Origin: a virus
Virus record (IMG/VR): IMGVR_UViG_3300050821_004447
Span: 1-27,122 of that record
DNA: 27,122 nucleotides
Strand: one strand, 5' to 3'
Below the pieces are notes generated by a model, which was not told the DNA's origin, did no database searches, and saw only the letters and a program-made list of their open reading frames with translations. Shown one piece after another: positions 21,039 to 26,331 of this stretch. Position 1 is the stretch's first letter, and each line of letters begins with the position of its first letter. The position numbers and the translations under genes were made by a program.

Positions 21039-21173
21039 TTATTCGGGCGGCGGACCCTTGGCCCAGGCGCACCCGCACCCGATGTCCATGGCTTCGATCC
21101 AGAGGAGTCGGCAGCGCCGGCAGGTGCGAGGCACCACGAGCCGGCGCCATAGCGCCCGCCAGATGGCGGTCAT
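21039..21173 (-). CDS. Small Cys-rich protein (44 aa)
   Basis: This 44-residue protein is supported by the ATGA overlap of its start (21173) with the preceding stop. It has four Cys in two pairs, CRRC near residues 18-21 and CGC near 33-35, separated by an LLWIEAMDIG segment. This could form a minimal zinc-binding fold. The N-terminus is basic and Trp-rich (AIWRALWRRLVV). I know no family for it. Because the ORF is short, the evidence is mainly the coupling and the ordered Cys spacing. Confidence 0.5.
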   Translation of the reverse strand: MTAIWRALWRRLVVPRTCRRCRLLWIEAMDIGCGCAWAKGPPPE

Positions 21174-21553
21174 TGCGGCGGCGTGTCGATCGCCAGGATG
21201 CTGGACACCTCGGCGACGATGATGCCGGCGCCGTATTGCGAATAGTCCTCGACCGAGCTGACGACAAACTGGTTGCCGCGATACAGCACCAGGTCGGGCT
21301 GGTGCCCCGGTGCGGCCTGCTGCAGGCGGTAGGGGGTGACGATCGTCAGCGTCTTGCGGCCGTGCTCGTAGTCGGCCTGGCGCACCAGGCTGTTGTCGCC
21401 CGAGGGATAGATCGTGCCCAAGAGGTCGCGCACGGTGACCTGGCTGGCGGCCGAGCGCCCGCTTTGCGTGATCGTCTCGGGGCGGCGGATCACATCGAAG
21501 CGGTCCGAGAACTCGGCACACACCGGGATGTCGGAGACGTCGAGGGTCGCCAT
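21170..21553 (-). CDS. Conserved neck/head-completion protein (127 aa)
   Basis: This 127-residue beta-rich protein has a RFDVIRRPETITQSGR segment, then VTVRDLLGTIYPSGDNSLVR, GRKTLTIVTPYRLQ and PDLVLYRGNQFVVSSVEDYS. I recognise the pattern as a conserved but unnamed gene found between DUF4054 connectors and the tail terminator in DUF2184/DUF3383 myoviruses. A neck or head-completion role fits the location. The start ATG 21553 lies four bases after the previous stop. No catalytic motif is present. Confidence 0.72.
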   Translation of the reverse strand: MATLDVSDIPVCAEFSDRFDVIRRPETITQSGRSAASQVTVRDLLGTIYPSGDNSLVRQADYEHGRKTLTIVTPYRLQQAAPGHQPDLVLYRGNQFVVSSVEDYSQYGAGIIVAEVSSILAIDTPPQ

Positions 21554-21557
21554 CGGC

Positions 21558-21737
21558 TCACTCGGTCAGCACCGCACCCGGCGGCGCTTCGATGACCTGG
21601 GTTGTGGCGCTGCCGGACTGCAGCATGCGCTGCACCGCGCTGGCGACTGCGCGCTCGATCGCCTGCACCTCGCTGTCGGCCGAGGTGATCACGACCTCGT
21701 TGATGGCCGGGGCCTGCAGCGTCACTTCGTAGATCAT
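21558..21737 (-). CDS. Small conserved hypothetical protein (59-60 aa)
   Basis: A short alpha/beta protein: IYEVTLQAPAINEVVITSAD, then an amphipathic helix (EVQAIERAVASAVQRML) and a short tail. I chose ATG 21737 because a strong AGGAGG lies five bases upstream. The same frame is open to an ATG at 21821 that overlaps the preceding stop by 11 bases and would add 28 residues (DRNDPKFRQGAEMEAF...). Either start is possible, or both are used. No named family is known to me. It lies among small head/neck genes. Confidence 0.65.
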   Translation of the reverse strand: MIYEVTLQAPAINEVVITSADSEVQAIERAVASAVQRMLQSGSATTQVIEAPPGAVLTE

Positions 21738-21810
21738 GCTGTCCTCCTCTGCCCAGGACCGGATGGCGGCGAAGGCCTCCATCTCGGCTCCCTGGCGAAA
21801 TTTCGGGTCG

Positions 21811-22023
21811 TTACGGTCCATCTGCCTTGAACAGCCGCGCGCGCACCGCGCAATCCTTGGCTTCGAGCAGCTTGCGCAGCGCCGTCGTTTTTTCCGGGTT
21901 GTCGGGCAGGGTCTGGTCGAGTTCCGCGGCGAGATCGGCAAAGCGCCGGCTGATTTCCTGCAGGTCGCCTCGCAGATGCTCGAAGACGAAGAACTGTCGC
22001 AGGTAGTGCGGTGCGGTCGCCAT
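21811..22023 (-). CDS. Acb2/Tad1-like helical-hairpin protein, possible anti-CBASS (70 aa)
   Basis: This 70-residue protein has a HYLRQFFVFEHLRGDLQEIS opening, then a two-helix hairpin: FADLAAELDQTLPDNPEKTT and ALRKLLEAKDCAVRARL. It belongs to a common phage family with the pattern HLRQFF.Y.HL...LQ..S..F..LA.....LP.NPE.T.ALRKLLEAKD.AVRA. I believe this resembles the Acb2/Tad1 hairpin fold, whose studied members sequester cyclic-nucleotide signals of CBASS/Thoeris defence. That link is inference from pattern memory and needs a profile search. ATG 22023 has AGGAGA in front. The frame is open further to a GTG at 22203, which would add a Pro-rich N-terminal extension of 60 residues. Confidence 0.6.
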   Translation of the reverse strand: MATAPHYLRQFFVFEHLRGDLQEISRRFADLAAELDQTLPDNPEKTTALRKLLEAKDCAVRARLFKADGP

Positions 22024-22192
22024 GCTATCTCCTAGCGCGGGCAGGCTGCGGGTGATCCGCTGGGCCAGCGTCCGGTCCGGCTGGATCGGCTGGACCGGCG
22101 GCCTCGGCTTGCCTCGCATGCGATTGAGCAGATCGCCGGCGAAATCCTCGCCGGCTTCGGTCAACACGGGCAGCACGCGGCCCGGCTCGAAC

Positions 22193-22297
22193 CTACTCAG
22201 CACTGCGCTCGTCGGGCGGTCCCTCGGCCTCGCGCTTGGCGATGTCCGAGCCGATGCGGCGGACATTCACCGGGATTTCGCCAAGGTCACTGTCCAC
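22193..22297 (-). CDS. Possible small protein (34 aa)
   Basis: This 34-residue reading starts at GTG 22297 with GAGG just upstream and overlaps the end of the preceding gene by 11 bases. It has an acidic/basic pattern (SDLGEIPVNVRRIGSDIAKR) without Cys. The overlap length is the same 11 bases as at other junctions in this operon, which is mild support. The longer reading to 22408 runs over 120 bases of the previous gene and is less likely. It could still be a chance frame, or part of a GTG 22203-started protein. Confidence 0.35.
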   Translation of the reverse strand: MDSDLGEIPVNVRRIGSDIAKREAEGPPDERSAE

Positions 22298-22730
22298 GTT
22301 CCTCTTCGGCCGCGGCTGGGGGCTCTGGGGGATCGTCGGCGAAGGTGAGTTCGGGGTTTGCACGTGACCACTCCTCAAATGCGTTGTGAAGGGCTGACGA
22401 GATACCAAAGCGCGCCTGCAGCGGGCGGTTTGCGCCGTTGTTTGTGGCGAGCCAGGTGAAAAAGTCCGCGGCGCGACCGCGCAGCATGTCCGGCACGATC
22501 AGCATCGGATCGTCAAAGATCGCCCATTGCGGCGAGAGGATCGGGGTCGTGTCCGTTGCTGCGAGCGGGAGTGAGCCGACCAGCACCGGCTTGGCTTCGG
22601 CCGCACCAGTCTCGTCGACGATCAAGCCTTGCAGGCGGTTGTCGTAGAGCCGCGCCCAGCGGGAGCTGTCGTCGCCGGGATACTCGATCGAGACGATGAT
22701 GCTGCTCGGGCCGGCGGGGATCACTGCCAT
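22287..22730 (-). CDS. Hypothetical head/neck-region protein (147 aa)
   Basis: This 147-residue protein has a beta-type start (GPSSIIVSIEYPGDDSSRWA), a LYDNRLQGLIVDETGAAEAK segment and a helical C-terminal half containing ADFFTWLATNNGANRPLQAR. It ends in a Pro/Glu tail. I do not know its family. It starts just after the gp10-like gene (3-base gap) and could be a virion component. There is no signal peptide, membrane helix or catalytic motif. Confidence 0.65.
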   Translation of the reverse strand: MAVIPAGPSSIIVSIEYPGDDSSRWARLYDNRLQGLIVDETGAAEAKPVLVGSLPLAATDTTPILSPQWAIFDDPMLIVPDMLRGRAADFFTWLATNNGANRPLQARFGISSALHNAFEEWSRANPELTFADDPPEPPAAAEEERGQ

Positions 22731-22733
22731 GCT

Positions 22734-23228
22734 CTACCTCCGTTCGCGGACGACATAGGTGTGCGCCGCCAGATACGCGCCGGTGTCGATCAGCGGCGTC
22801 ACATCGGCCGGGGTCGTCGCCCGCCGGCGATACCGCGAGCCTGGCGAGCGCACACGGCGGGCCGCCACGGTCTCGGGCTTCAAGGGCGGCGGGATGCCGG
22901 CCTGGATTGTCAGTCTGACGCTGTTGACGCCCTCCATGCCGGCGAGCTCGAAGGCGCGATCGACCCCGGCGATGTCGCCGGCGAGGGCCGCGCGAGCCCC
23001 TTCCTCGAGGCGCTGGGTGATCGCCGGCAGCGCCGCGGTCACACCCGGCACCAGGTGCGGGCGGGCGGGAATGTTGCGCGCCGGGCTGCCTAGCTCGTGG
23101 ATGTACCCGAGGCTAGCATTCCCGATCGGGTCGCCCGGCCTCGGGTCGCGCTCCTGCGGAATGCCGATGTAGAGACGCTTGCTCGCCAGGCGGCGGATCG
23201 CCGCCTCGATGTCCTCGGGGCCCGGCAT
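22734..23228 (-). CDS. Tail/head completion protein, HK97 gp10-like (164 aa)
   Basis: The segment KRLYIGIPQERD, followed by IGNASLGYIHELGSPARNIP and ARPHLVPGV (residues 17-63), is a recognisable pattern of phage virion-morphogenesis/gp10-like proteins. In these, a 'GxxxxHE.G....IPARPFL..G' block is conserved. The C-terminal part (LTIQAGIPPPLKPETVAARR, ATTPADVTPLIDTGAYLAAH) also matches that group, where 'L..TG.L..A' is common. By family it helps join head and tail. It follows a 181-base spacer with a terminator-like hairpin directly upstream of its start. Confidence 0.8.
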   Translation of the reverse strand: MPGPEDIEAAIRRLASKRLYIGIPQERDPRPGDPIGNASLGYIHELGSPARNIPARPHLVPGVTAALPAITQRLEEGARAALAGDIAGVDRAFELAGMEGVNSVRLTIQAGIPPPLKPETVAARRVRSPGSRYRRRATTPADVTPLIDTGAYLAAHTYVVRERR

Positions 23229-23230
23229 GG

Positions 23231-23265
23231 CCTAAAACCGAAATGCCGGCCACTGCCGGCCGGCA
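23231..23265 (-). terminator. Terminator-like hairpin inside the operon
   Basis: On the - strand TGCCGGCC pairs perfectly with GGCCGGCA (8 bp, 6-base loop, 23244-23265) and is followed by TTTCGGTTTTAGG. This has the form of an intrinsic terminator or attenuator. It lies only a few bases upstream of the gp10-like gene, so it may lower expression of the downstream genes, or a promoter may lie beyond it. Confidence 0.6.
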
Positions 23266-23284
23266 CCTCGAGAGGGAGAATGCG

Positions 23285-23356
23285 ATGCTAGCACGTCGCA
23301 AGCTCCTGCTGCGCATCGTGGTGATCTTGCGCATAAGCGTCAAGATCATCCGGTAG
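23285..23356 (+). CDS. Possible 23-aa basic/hydrophobic peptide on the opposite strand
   Basis: A 23-codon frame on the + strand encodes a strongly basic peptide with hydrophobic residues (RRKLLLRIVVILRISVKIIR). It has GAGAGGGAGA at ribosome-site distance before ATG 23285. It sits in the 181-base spacer without other genes, and a + strand hairpin (23365-23391) follows. The composition is like membrane-active or toxin-type peptides, but the length is within chance and no promoter is seen. Confidence 0.25.
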   Translation: MLARRKLLLRIVVILRISVKIIR

Positions 23357-23364
23357 CAGTAGGG

Positions 23365-23391
23365 GGAGGTCAATCGACAAGGTTGGCCTCC
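23365..23391 (+). other. Stem-loop in the 23229-23409 spacer
   Basis: GGAGGTCAA (23365-23373) and TTGGCCTCC (23383-23391) form a 9-bp stem with a 9-base loop. The pairing is complete with a G-U on the + strand, but has an A-C mismatch on the - strand. There is no T-run on either side. Confidence 0.45.
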
Positions 23392-23409
23392 TCCCTCTCG
23401 GGGCTCACG

Positions 23410-23649
23410 TCAAAAACCTACCGGCACGGTGCCGCTCTCGCCGAGCAGCTCCTCGACCTTCTCGATCTGGAAGCGCAGCTCGATCGACATCCAGCGCACG
23501 CCGATCTCGTATTTCAGCATGGCGATCAGCGCGCGGGTTTCGGCTTCGAGTTCGGGATCCCCGATCCATTCGTCGCCGATCGGTTGCGGCTGAGCCGGCG
23601 CGTCCTCGGGTTCCGGCGGCTGCGGCCCGTTGGGCTGGATTTCGGCCAT
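23410..23649 (-). CDS. Hypothetical protein with Pro-rich N-terminus and helix (79 aa)
   Basis: This 79-residue protein begins with a Pro/Gln/Glu-rich disordered part (PNGPQPPEPEDAPAQPQP) and ends in a long amphipathic helix (AETRALIAMLKYEIGVRWMS to EKVEELLGES). No family is known to me. It is isolated between two unusually large spacers of 100 and 181 bases, in contrast to the tight packing elsewhere. GGAGGG lies at ribosome-site distance before ATG 23649, supporting translation. Confidence 0.62.
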   Translation of the reverse strand: MAEIQPNGPQPPEPEDAPAQPQPIGDEWIGDPELEAETRALIAMLKYEIGVRWMSIELRFQIEKVEELLGESGTVPVGF

Positions 23650-23749
23650 CGCGCCCTCCGCGGCAAAATCCCCTAGGAAGGCCGTAGAGTGCCCTCTTTC
23701 CTCGGAGGGGGGAAACTGCGTCGGAAGCCGAGAAGGCTATCAGGCGGGC
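23650..23749. other. 100-base spacer without gene
   Basis: I see no coding frame here. On the - strand it contains CCTC and GAGG arms around 23695-23715 that could form a small stem, and a CGGCTTCCG element. No promoter can be named, but such a gap in a tight operon may hold one. Confidence 0.35.
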
Positions 23750-23962
23750 TCAGGCGCGCGGCGGCGGGGCATTCTGATAGAGGGTGTTATCGGGCTCGGG
23801 CGCGGTGAATCCGCGCGCGCTCTGGGCGATCGCCGTCTTGAAGCGGCGTAGGAGCTGGGCGGCGAATTCCGGGTTTGGGATGGCGCCGCGCACGCCGAGC
23901 TCGAGGTGCGAGGTCAGATCGGCCACCAGCTCGGACTCGAGGGTCAAGGTCTGTGTTGTCAT
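23750..23962 (-). CDS. Small hypothetical protein (70 aa)
   Basis: This 70-residue protein has its ATG at 23962 overlapping the preceding stop (ATGA). It is helical: TLESELVADLTSHLELGVRG, then NPEFAAQLLRRFKTAIAQSA, and a loop tail rich in Pro. I do not recognise a family. The coupling to the upstream membrane protein suggests linked expression. The long reading of the frame to 24628 was rejected as a shadow of the gene upstream. Confidence 0.62.
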   Translation of the reverse strand: MTTQTLTLESELVADLTSHLELGVRGAIPNPEFAAQLLRRFKTAIAQSARGFTAPEPDNTLYQNAPPPRA

Positions 23963-24606
23963 CTCTGCACCATATGCGCGGCACTGTCGCGGGCGAAGGT
24001 CAGATAGGCGGCCTGCAGCGACGGATCGGGCCGGCTCTTCCAGGCCAGGTATAGCAGACCGATGACCTGGTTCGGCGCCGGCACCACCGGCAGGATGCAC
24101 ACCCAGGCCATCGCATCGGCCTGGAGGCGCTGGATCAGCACCGACTCGCCGATCGGCGGCTCGCAGATCGGCTGCCCGTTCATGATCGTCAGCGTGCGCT
24201 TGGGATCGCTCGACGAGAGAATCGCCGGCAGCCGTTCCGGGCGCATGATCCACCCGCCGCCGCCGCGCAGCCGCGACAGGATCAGGCGCTGCACGTTGTA
24301 GCCGCCGAGCTCCACCGCCCATAGGCTGACGAAGTCGGCGCTGGTCTGGATCATCAGATCGTCGAGTACCGCCGCCACGTCGCTGCGCAGGCTCGCCGGT
24401 CCCTCGGGCGTCCACCATTGCTCGATCAGCGGCTGCTCCAGCCAGGCCAGATAGCCCAGCGCCCCGATGAGCAAGAGCCCGACCACCGCCAGGACCTTCC
24501 ACGGCCGGTCCATGTAGGCCAGCACCTGGCCGAGGATGCCGGGGATCAGCCCGTGGTGAGCGGGCGGCGGCGGCGCCGCCGGCGGTGTCGACGGCGGCTC
24601 GCTCAT
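23959..24606 (-). CDS. Membrane-anchored protein with GAF-like domain (215 aa)
   Basis: The start ATG 24606 lies eight bases after the preceding stop. The N-terminus is Pro-rich (PPSTPPAAPPPP), followed by one membrane helix (WKVLAVVGLLLIGALGYLAW, about 36-55). From 70 to 190 an alpha/beta domain has VLDDLMIQTSADFVSLWAVE, then PICEPPIGESVLIQRLQADA and AWVCILPVVPAPNQVIGLLY. The strand/helix order resembles GAF-type sensory domains, though no ligand residues can be named. A bitopic protein of this kind in a head/neck module is unusual. Lysis (spanin or holin helper) or superinfection roles are possible, but are inference. Confidence 0.65.
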   Translation of the reverse strand: MSEPPSTPPAAPPPPAHHGLIPGILGQVLAYMDRPWKVLAVVGLLLIGALGYLAWLEQPLIEQWWTPEGPASLRSDVAAVLDDLMIQTSADFVSLWAVELGGYNVQRLILSRLRGGGGWIMRPERLPAILSSSDPKRTLTIMNGQPICEPPIGESVLIQRLQADAMAWVCILPVVPAPNQVIGLLYLAWKSRPDPSLQAAYLTFARDSAAHMVQR

Positions 24607-24614
24607 GGCGCACC

Positions 24615-24800
24615 TTAGAGCGGCCCACCTCGCAGTGCCGGTATGAAGAGCCAGAGCACTACCAGCAAGACGGAAATGAAGGCGAGCCAGCGGCGACCGT
24701 TTTCCGCATATACGGTGTACGGGGCGGCGGCCTGACCGCCGGCAAGGTTGCTGAGAAACCACAGGAACATCGTGACGATAAGTAGAACGATGATGATCAT
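24615..24800 (-). CDS. Small two-helix membrane protein (61 aa)
   Basis: This 61-residue protein has two clear hydrophobic helices, IIIVLLIVTMFLWFLSNLAG (2-21) and WLAFISVLLVVLWLFIPAL (38-56), joined by a short polar loop. Such size and layout occur in small phage holins, but no diagnostic feature proves it. It follows the DUF4054 connector after 12 bases with GGGAGGCAGCG before ATG 24800, and precedes the GAF-like membrane protein, so the two membrane proteins form a pair. Confidence 0.68.
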   Translation of the reverse strand: MIIIVLLIVTMFLWFLSNLAGGQAAAPYTVYAENGRRWLAFISVLLVVLWLFIPALRGGPL

Positions 24801-24812
24801 CGCTGCCTCCCT

Positions 24813-25289
24813 CTAGCCGAACCAGCCGGGGATCGGCGGCGGGCCGACCCAACTGTGCGAGGTCCCGTAGGGCGGGACGGTGACCGCCCCGACCTGGATT
24901 GGCCCCATGCCGACCAGGCGCGCGTAGTGGATGAACTGGCGCCCGTACATCGTCAGATTGTATTGCCCGGCCCCTTCCTCGGCGCCGATCGAGGTGTCGT
25001 AGCCAACACTGACCGGGCCGACGCTCTTCGAATTGATTGGACCCGAGAGGCCGGTGACCCCGCCCGCCGGGGCAGCGTTGGCGGGCCCGAACTTGGCGAG
25101 CTCGTGCGCGGTCCATAGCGCCTGGCCCATCTGATACCACTGGCCCCAGATGCAGGGATCGACCGGCGCGTTGTCGAGCCAGAACTGCACGGCCAGGTCA
25201 GGGTAGGCCGCCGGATCCGCAAAAGCGGGAAAGAGCGCCCGGAATTGCGCGACGGTGAGCGGGTCCTGTGGCGTGCAGCATGCAGTCAT
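24813..25289 (-). CDS. Head-tail connector, DUF4054-type (158 aa)
   Basis: The start is ATG 25289, overlapping the preceding stop as ATGA; the longer reading to 25358 was rejected. The protein begins with LTVAQFRALFPAFADPAAYP, then VQFWLDNAPVDP, WYQMGQALWTAHELAKFGP and a C-terminal GPINSKSVGPVSVGYDTS and YGRQFIHYARL. This is the DUF4054 pattern of small neck proteins located soon after the capsid gene. By analogy with gp6/gp15-like connectors it would bind the portal ring. Length is normal. Confidence 0.88.
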   Translation of the reverse strand: MTACCTPQDPLTVAQFRALFPAFADPAAYPDLAVQFWLDNAPVDPCIWGQWYQMGQALWTAHELAKFGPANAAPAGGVTGLSGPINSKSVGPVSVGYDTSIGAEEGAGQYNLTMYGRQFIHYARLVGMGPIQVGAVTVPPYGTSHSWVGPPPIPGWFG

Positions 25290-25435
25290 CCGCAGAACTC
25301 CTTCGAGCACAGCACCATGATCGTGAGCAGATCGCGAAAGTGCCAACACAGCCCGCACAGCAACAGCTCGCCGGCAGCGAAGGGCTGCGGGTGTTCACAC
25401 CCGCGCGGGCAGTGGAAGTGATCGCGCTCGTTCAC
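25286..25435 (-). CDS. Small zinc-ribbon-like protein (49 aa)
   Basis: The start is GTG 25435, overlapping the preceding stop as GTGA, and the stop overlaps the next start as ATGA, which supports a real coding unit. The 49 residues contain CPRGCEHPQPF and LLLCGLCWHF, i.e. CxxxC and CxxC pairs with His nearby, a pattern of a small zinc ribbon. Similar short proteins are, as far as I recall, seen in alphaproteobacterial prophages, without function. Confidence 0.62.
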   Translation of the reverse strand: MNERDHFHCPRGCEHPQPFAAGELLLCGLCWHFRDLLTIMVLCSKEFCG

Positions 25436-25908
25436 TTCTGGTCGGGGCCGAGCGGGCGGGCACCCCATTGCGCCCATTGGCCGGCGTTCTGCATTTCGAT
25501 GTCCGCCAGGCCGACTTCGGTCGGCAGCGCGTCGCCCGCGGCAAAGGGCGCCTCGGGCGTGCCCCAGGTCTGCGGGATGACGCCGCCGGTGATCCCGCCA
25601 TTGACATCGAGACCGGCGAAATCGGTCGCCAGCTCGGGCGGGGCCGAGGCGCCGGGATACTGTTGCGGGTGCTCGAGGTCGGGCTCGGGCAACAGCGCCG
25701 GCGGGTGCAGCATCGACTCCTGATCGCGCGCGGCGTCGCCGCAATCGACCGGGTCCGCCGCACCAAACGGGCGGGCCGCATCTGCCGCATCCACACCGGT
25801 GATCGTGCCGGCATTTTTGCTGGCGTAGAATACCTCTTCGCCCTTCTCGGCGCCGTATTGCTTCTCCATCGCCGACTTGATTTCCTCGCCTTTCGCGGTC
25901 AGCGGCAT
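25432..25908 (-). CDS. Conserved phage protein near the capsid gene (158 aa)
   Basis: The first 40 residues (TAKGEEIKSAMEKQYGAEKG followed by EEVFYASKNAGTITGVD) are a widespread small-phage motif, in which a 'GE.I...M...YG..KGE.VFYAS.N.GTI.GV' block is common. The rest is Pro/Gly/Ala-rich with no recognised fold. The function is unknown; placement beside the capsid gene suggests a structural or assembly role. AGGAGAGCACGCC precedes ATG 25908, and the spacer upstream contains the repeated 17-nt element. Confidence 0.78.
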   Translation of the reverse strand: MPLTAKGEEIKSAMEKQYGAEKGEEVFYASKNAGTITGVDAADAARPFGAADPVDCGDAARDQESMLHPPALLPEPDLEHPQQYPGASAPPELATDFAGLDVNGGITGGVIPQTWGTPEAPFAAGDALPTEVGLADIEMQNAGQWAQWGARPLGPDQK

Positions 25909-25957
25909 GGCGTGCTCTCCTGCAGGTGGAACTTGCGCTTAGATTGGCCGGCGGCGT

Positions 25958-25974
25958 GGGGGTTATTAGTGACG
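25958..25974 (-). repeat. 17-nt intergenic element, copy 1
   Basis: On the - strand it reads CGTCACTAATAACCCCC, identical to copy 3. Here the first bases encode the last two residues and the TAA stop of the upstream gene, so the element itself supplies a tandem TAATAA. The sequence after CCCCC differs from copies 2 and 3. Confidence 0.7.
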
Positions 25975-26322
25975 CGCGGTCGGCGTCGCTCCGCTCTCAA
26001 TCAGGTAGGGCTCGCCGGCCATGCTGACCGGCACGTCCTGCAGGCCGCCCGGGAAGTACACCATCCGATAGCCGGGCAGGGTGAGCGTCACACCGCCCTC
26101 GGGGAACATCATCGGCACTGTCGGCTCGTCGGGTGCCACCTCGCGCGGGTCCAGCGGTGGACGAAGCGGCTCGCCCTGCTTGGGCAGGTGAGCCGTCGCC
26201 TCCTCGGCTTGGCGCCGTGTCTCTTCCTCCTCGGCGCGGGCGCGCTCGGCGCGCTCGGCCTCGGTCTCTTCCGCCGGTTCCGCCTCGCGATGCGGCGGCG
26301 GGTGGCGGCCTGATTGCGCCAT
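25966..26322 (-). CDS. Hypothetical protein following the capsid gene (118 aa)
   Basis: This 118-residue protein has a highly charged, Glu/Arg/Ala-rich N-terminal helix (TEAERAERARAEEEETRRQA). It has a more ordered C-terminal part with MMFPEGGVTLTLPGYRMVYF and PGGLQDVPVSMAGEPYLIES. I do not recognise a family by name; the C-terminal pattern is like short proteins beside capsid genes in myoviruses. It lies nine bases downstream of the capsid gene with TAGGAGGG in front of ATG 26322. A decoration or head-stabilising role is only a guess. Confidence 0.72.
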   Translation of the reverse strand: MAQSGRHPPPHREAEPAEETEAERAERARAEEEETRRQAEEATAHLPKQGEPLRPPLDPREVAPDEPTVPMMFPEGGVTLTLPGYRMVYFPGGLQDVPVSMAGEPYLIESGATPTARH

Positions 26323-26331
26323 CGATCCCTC

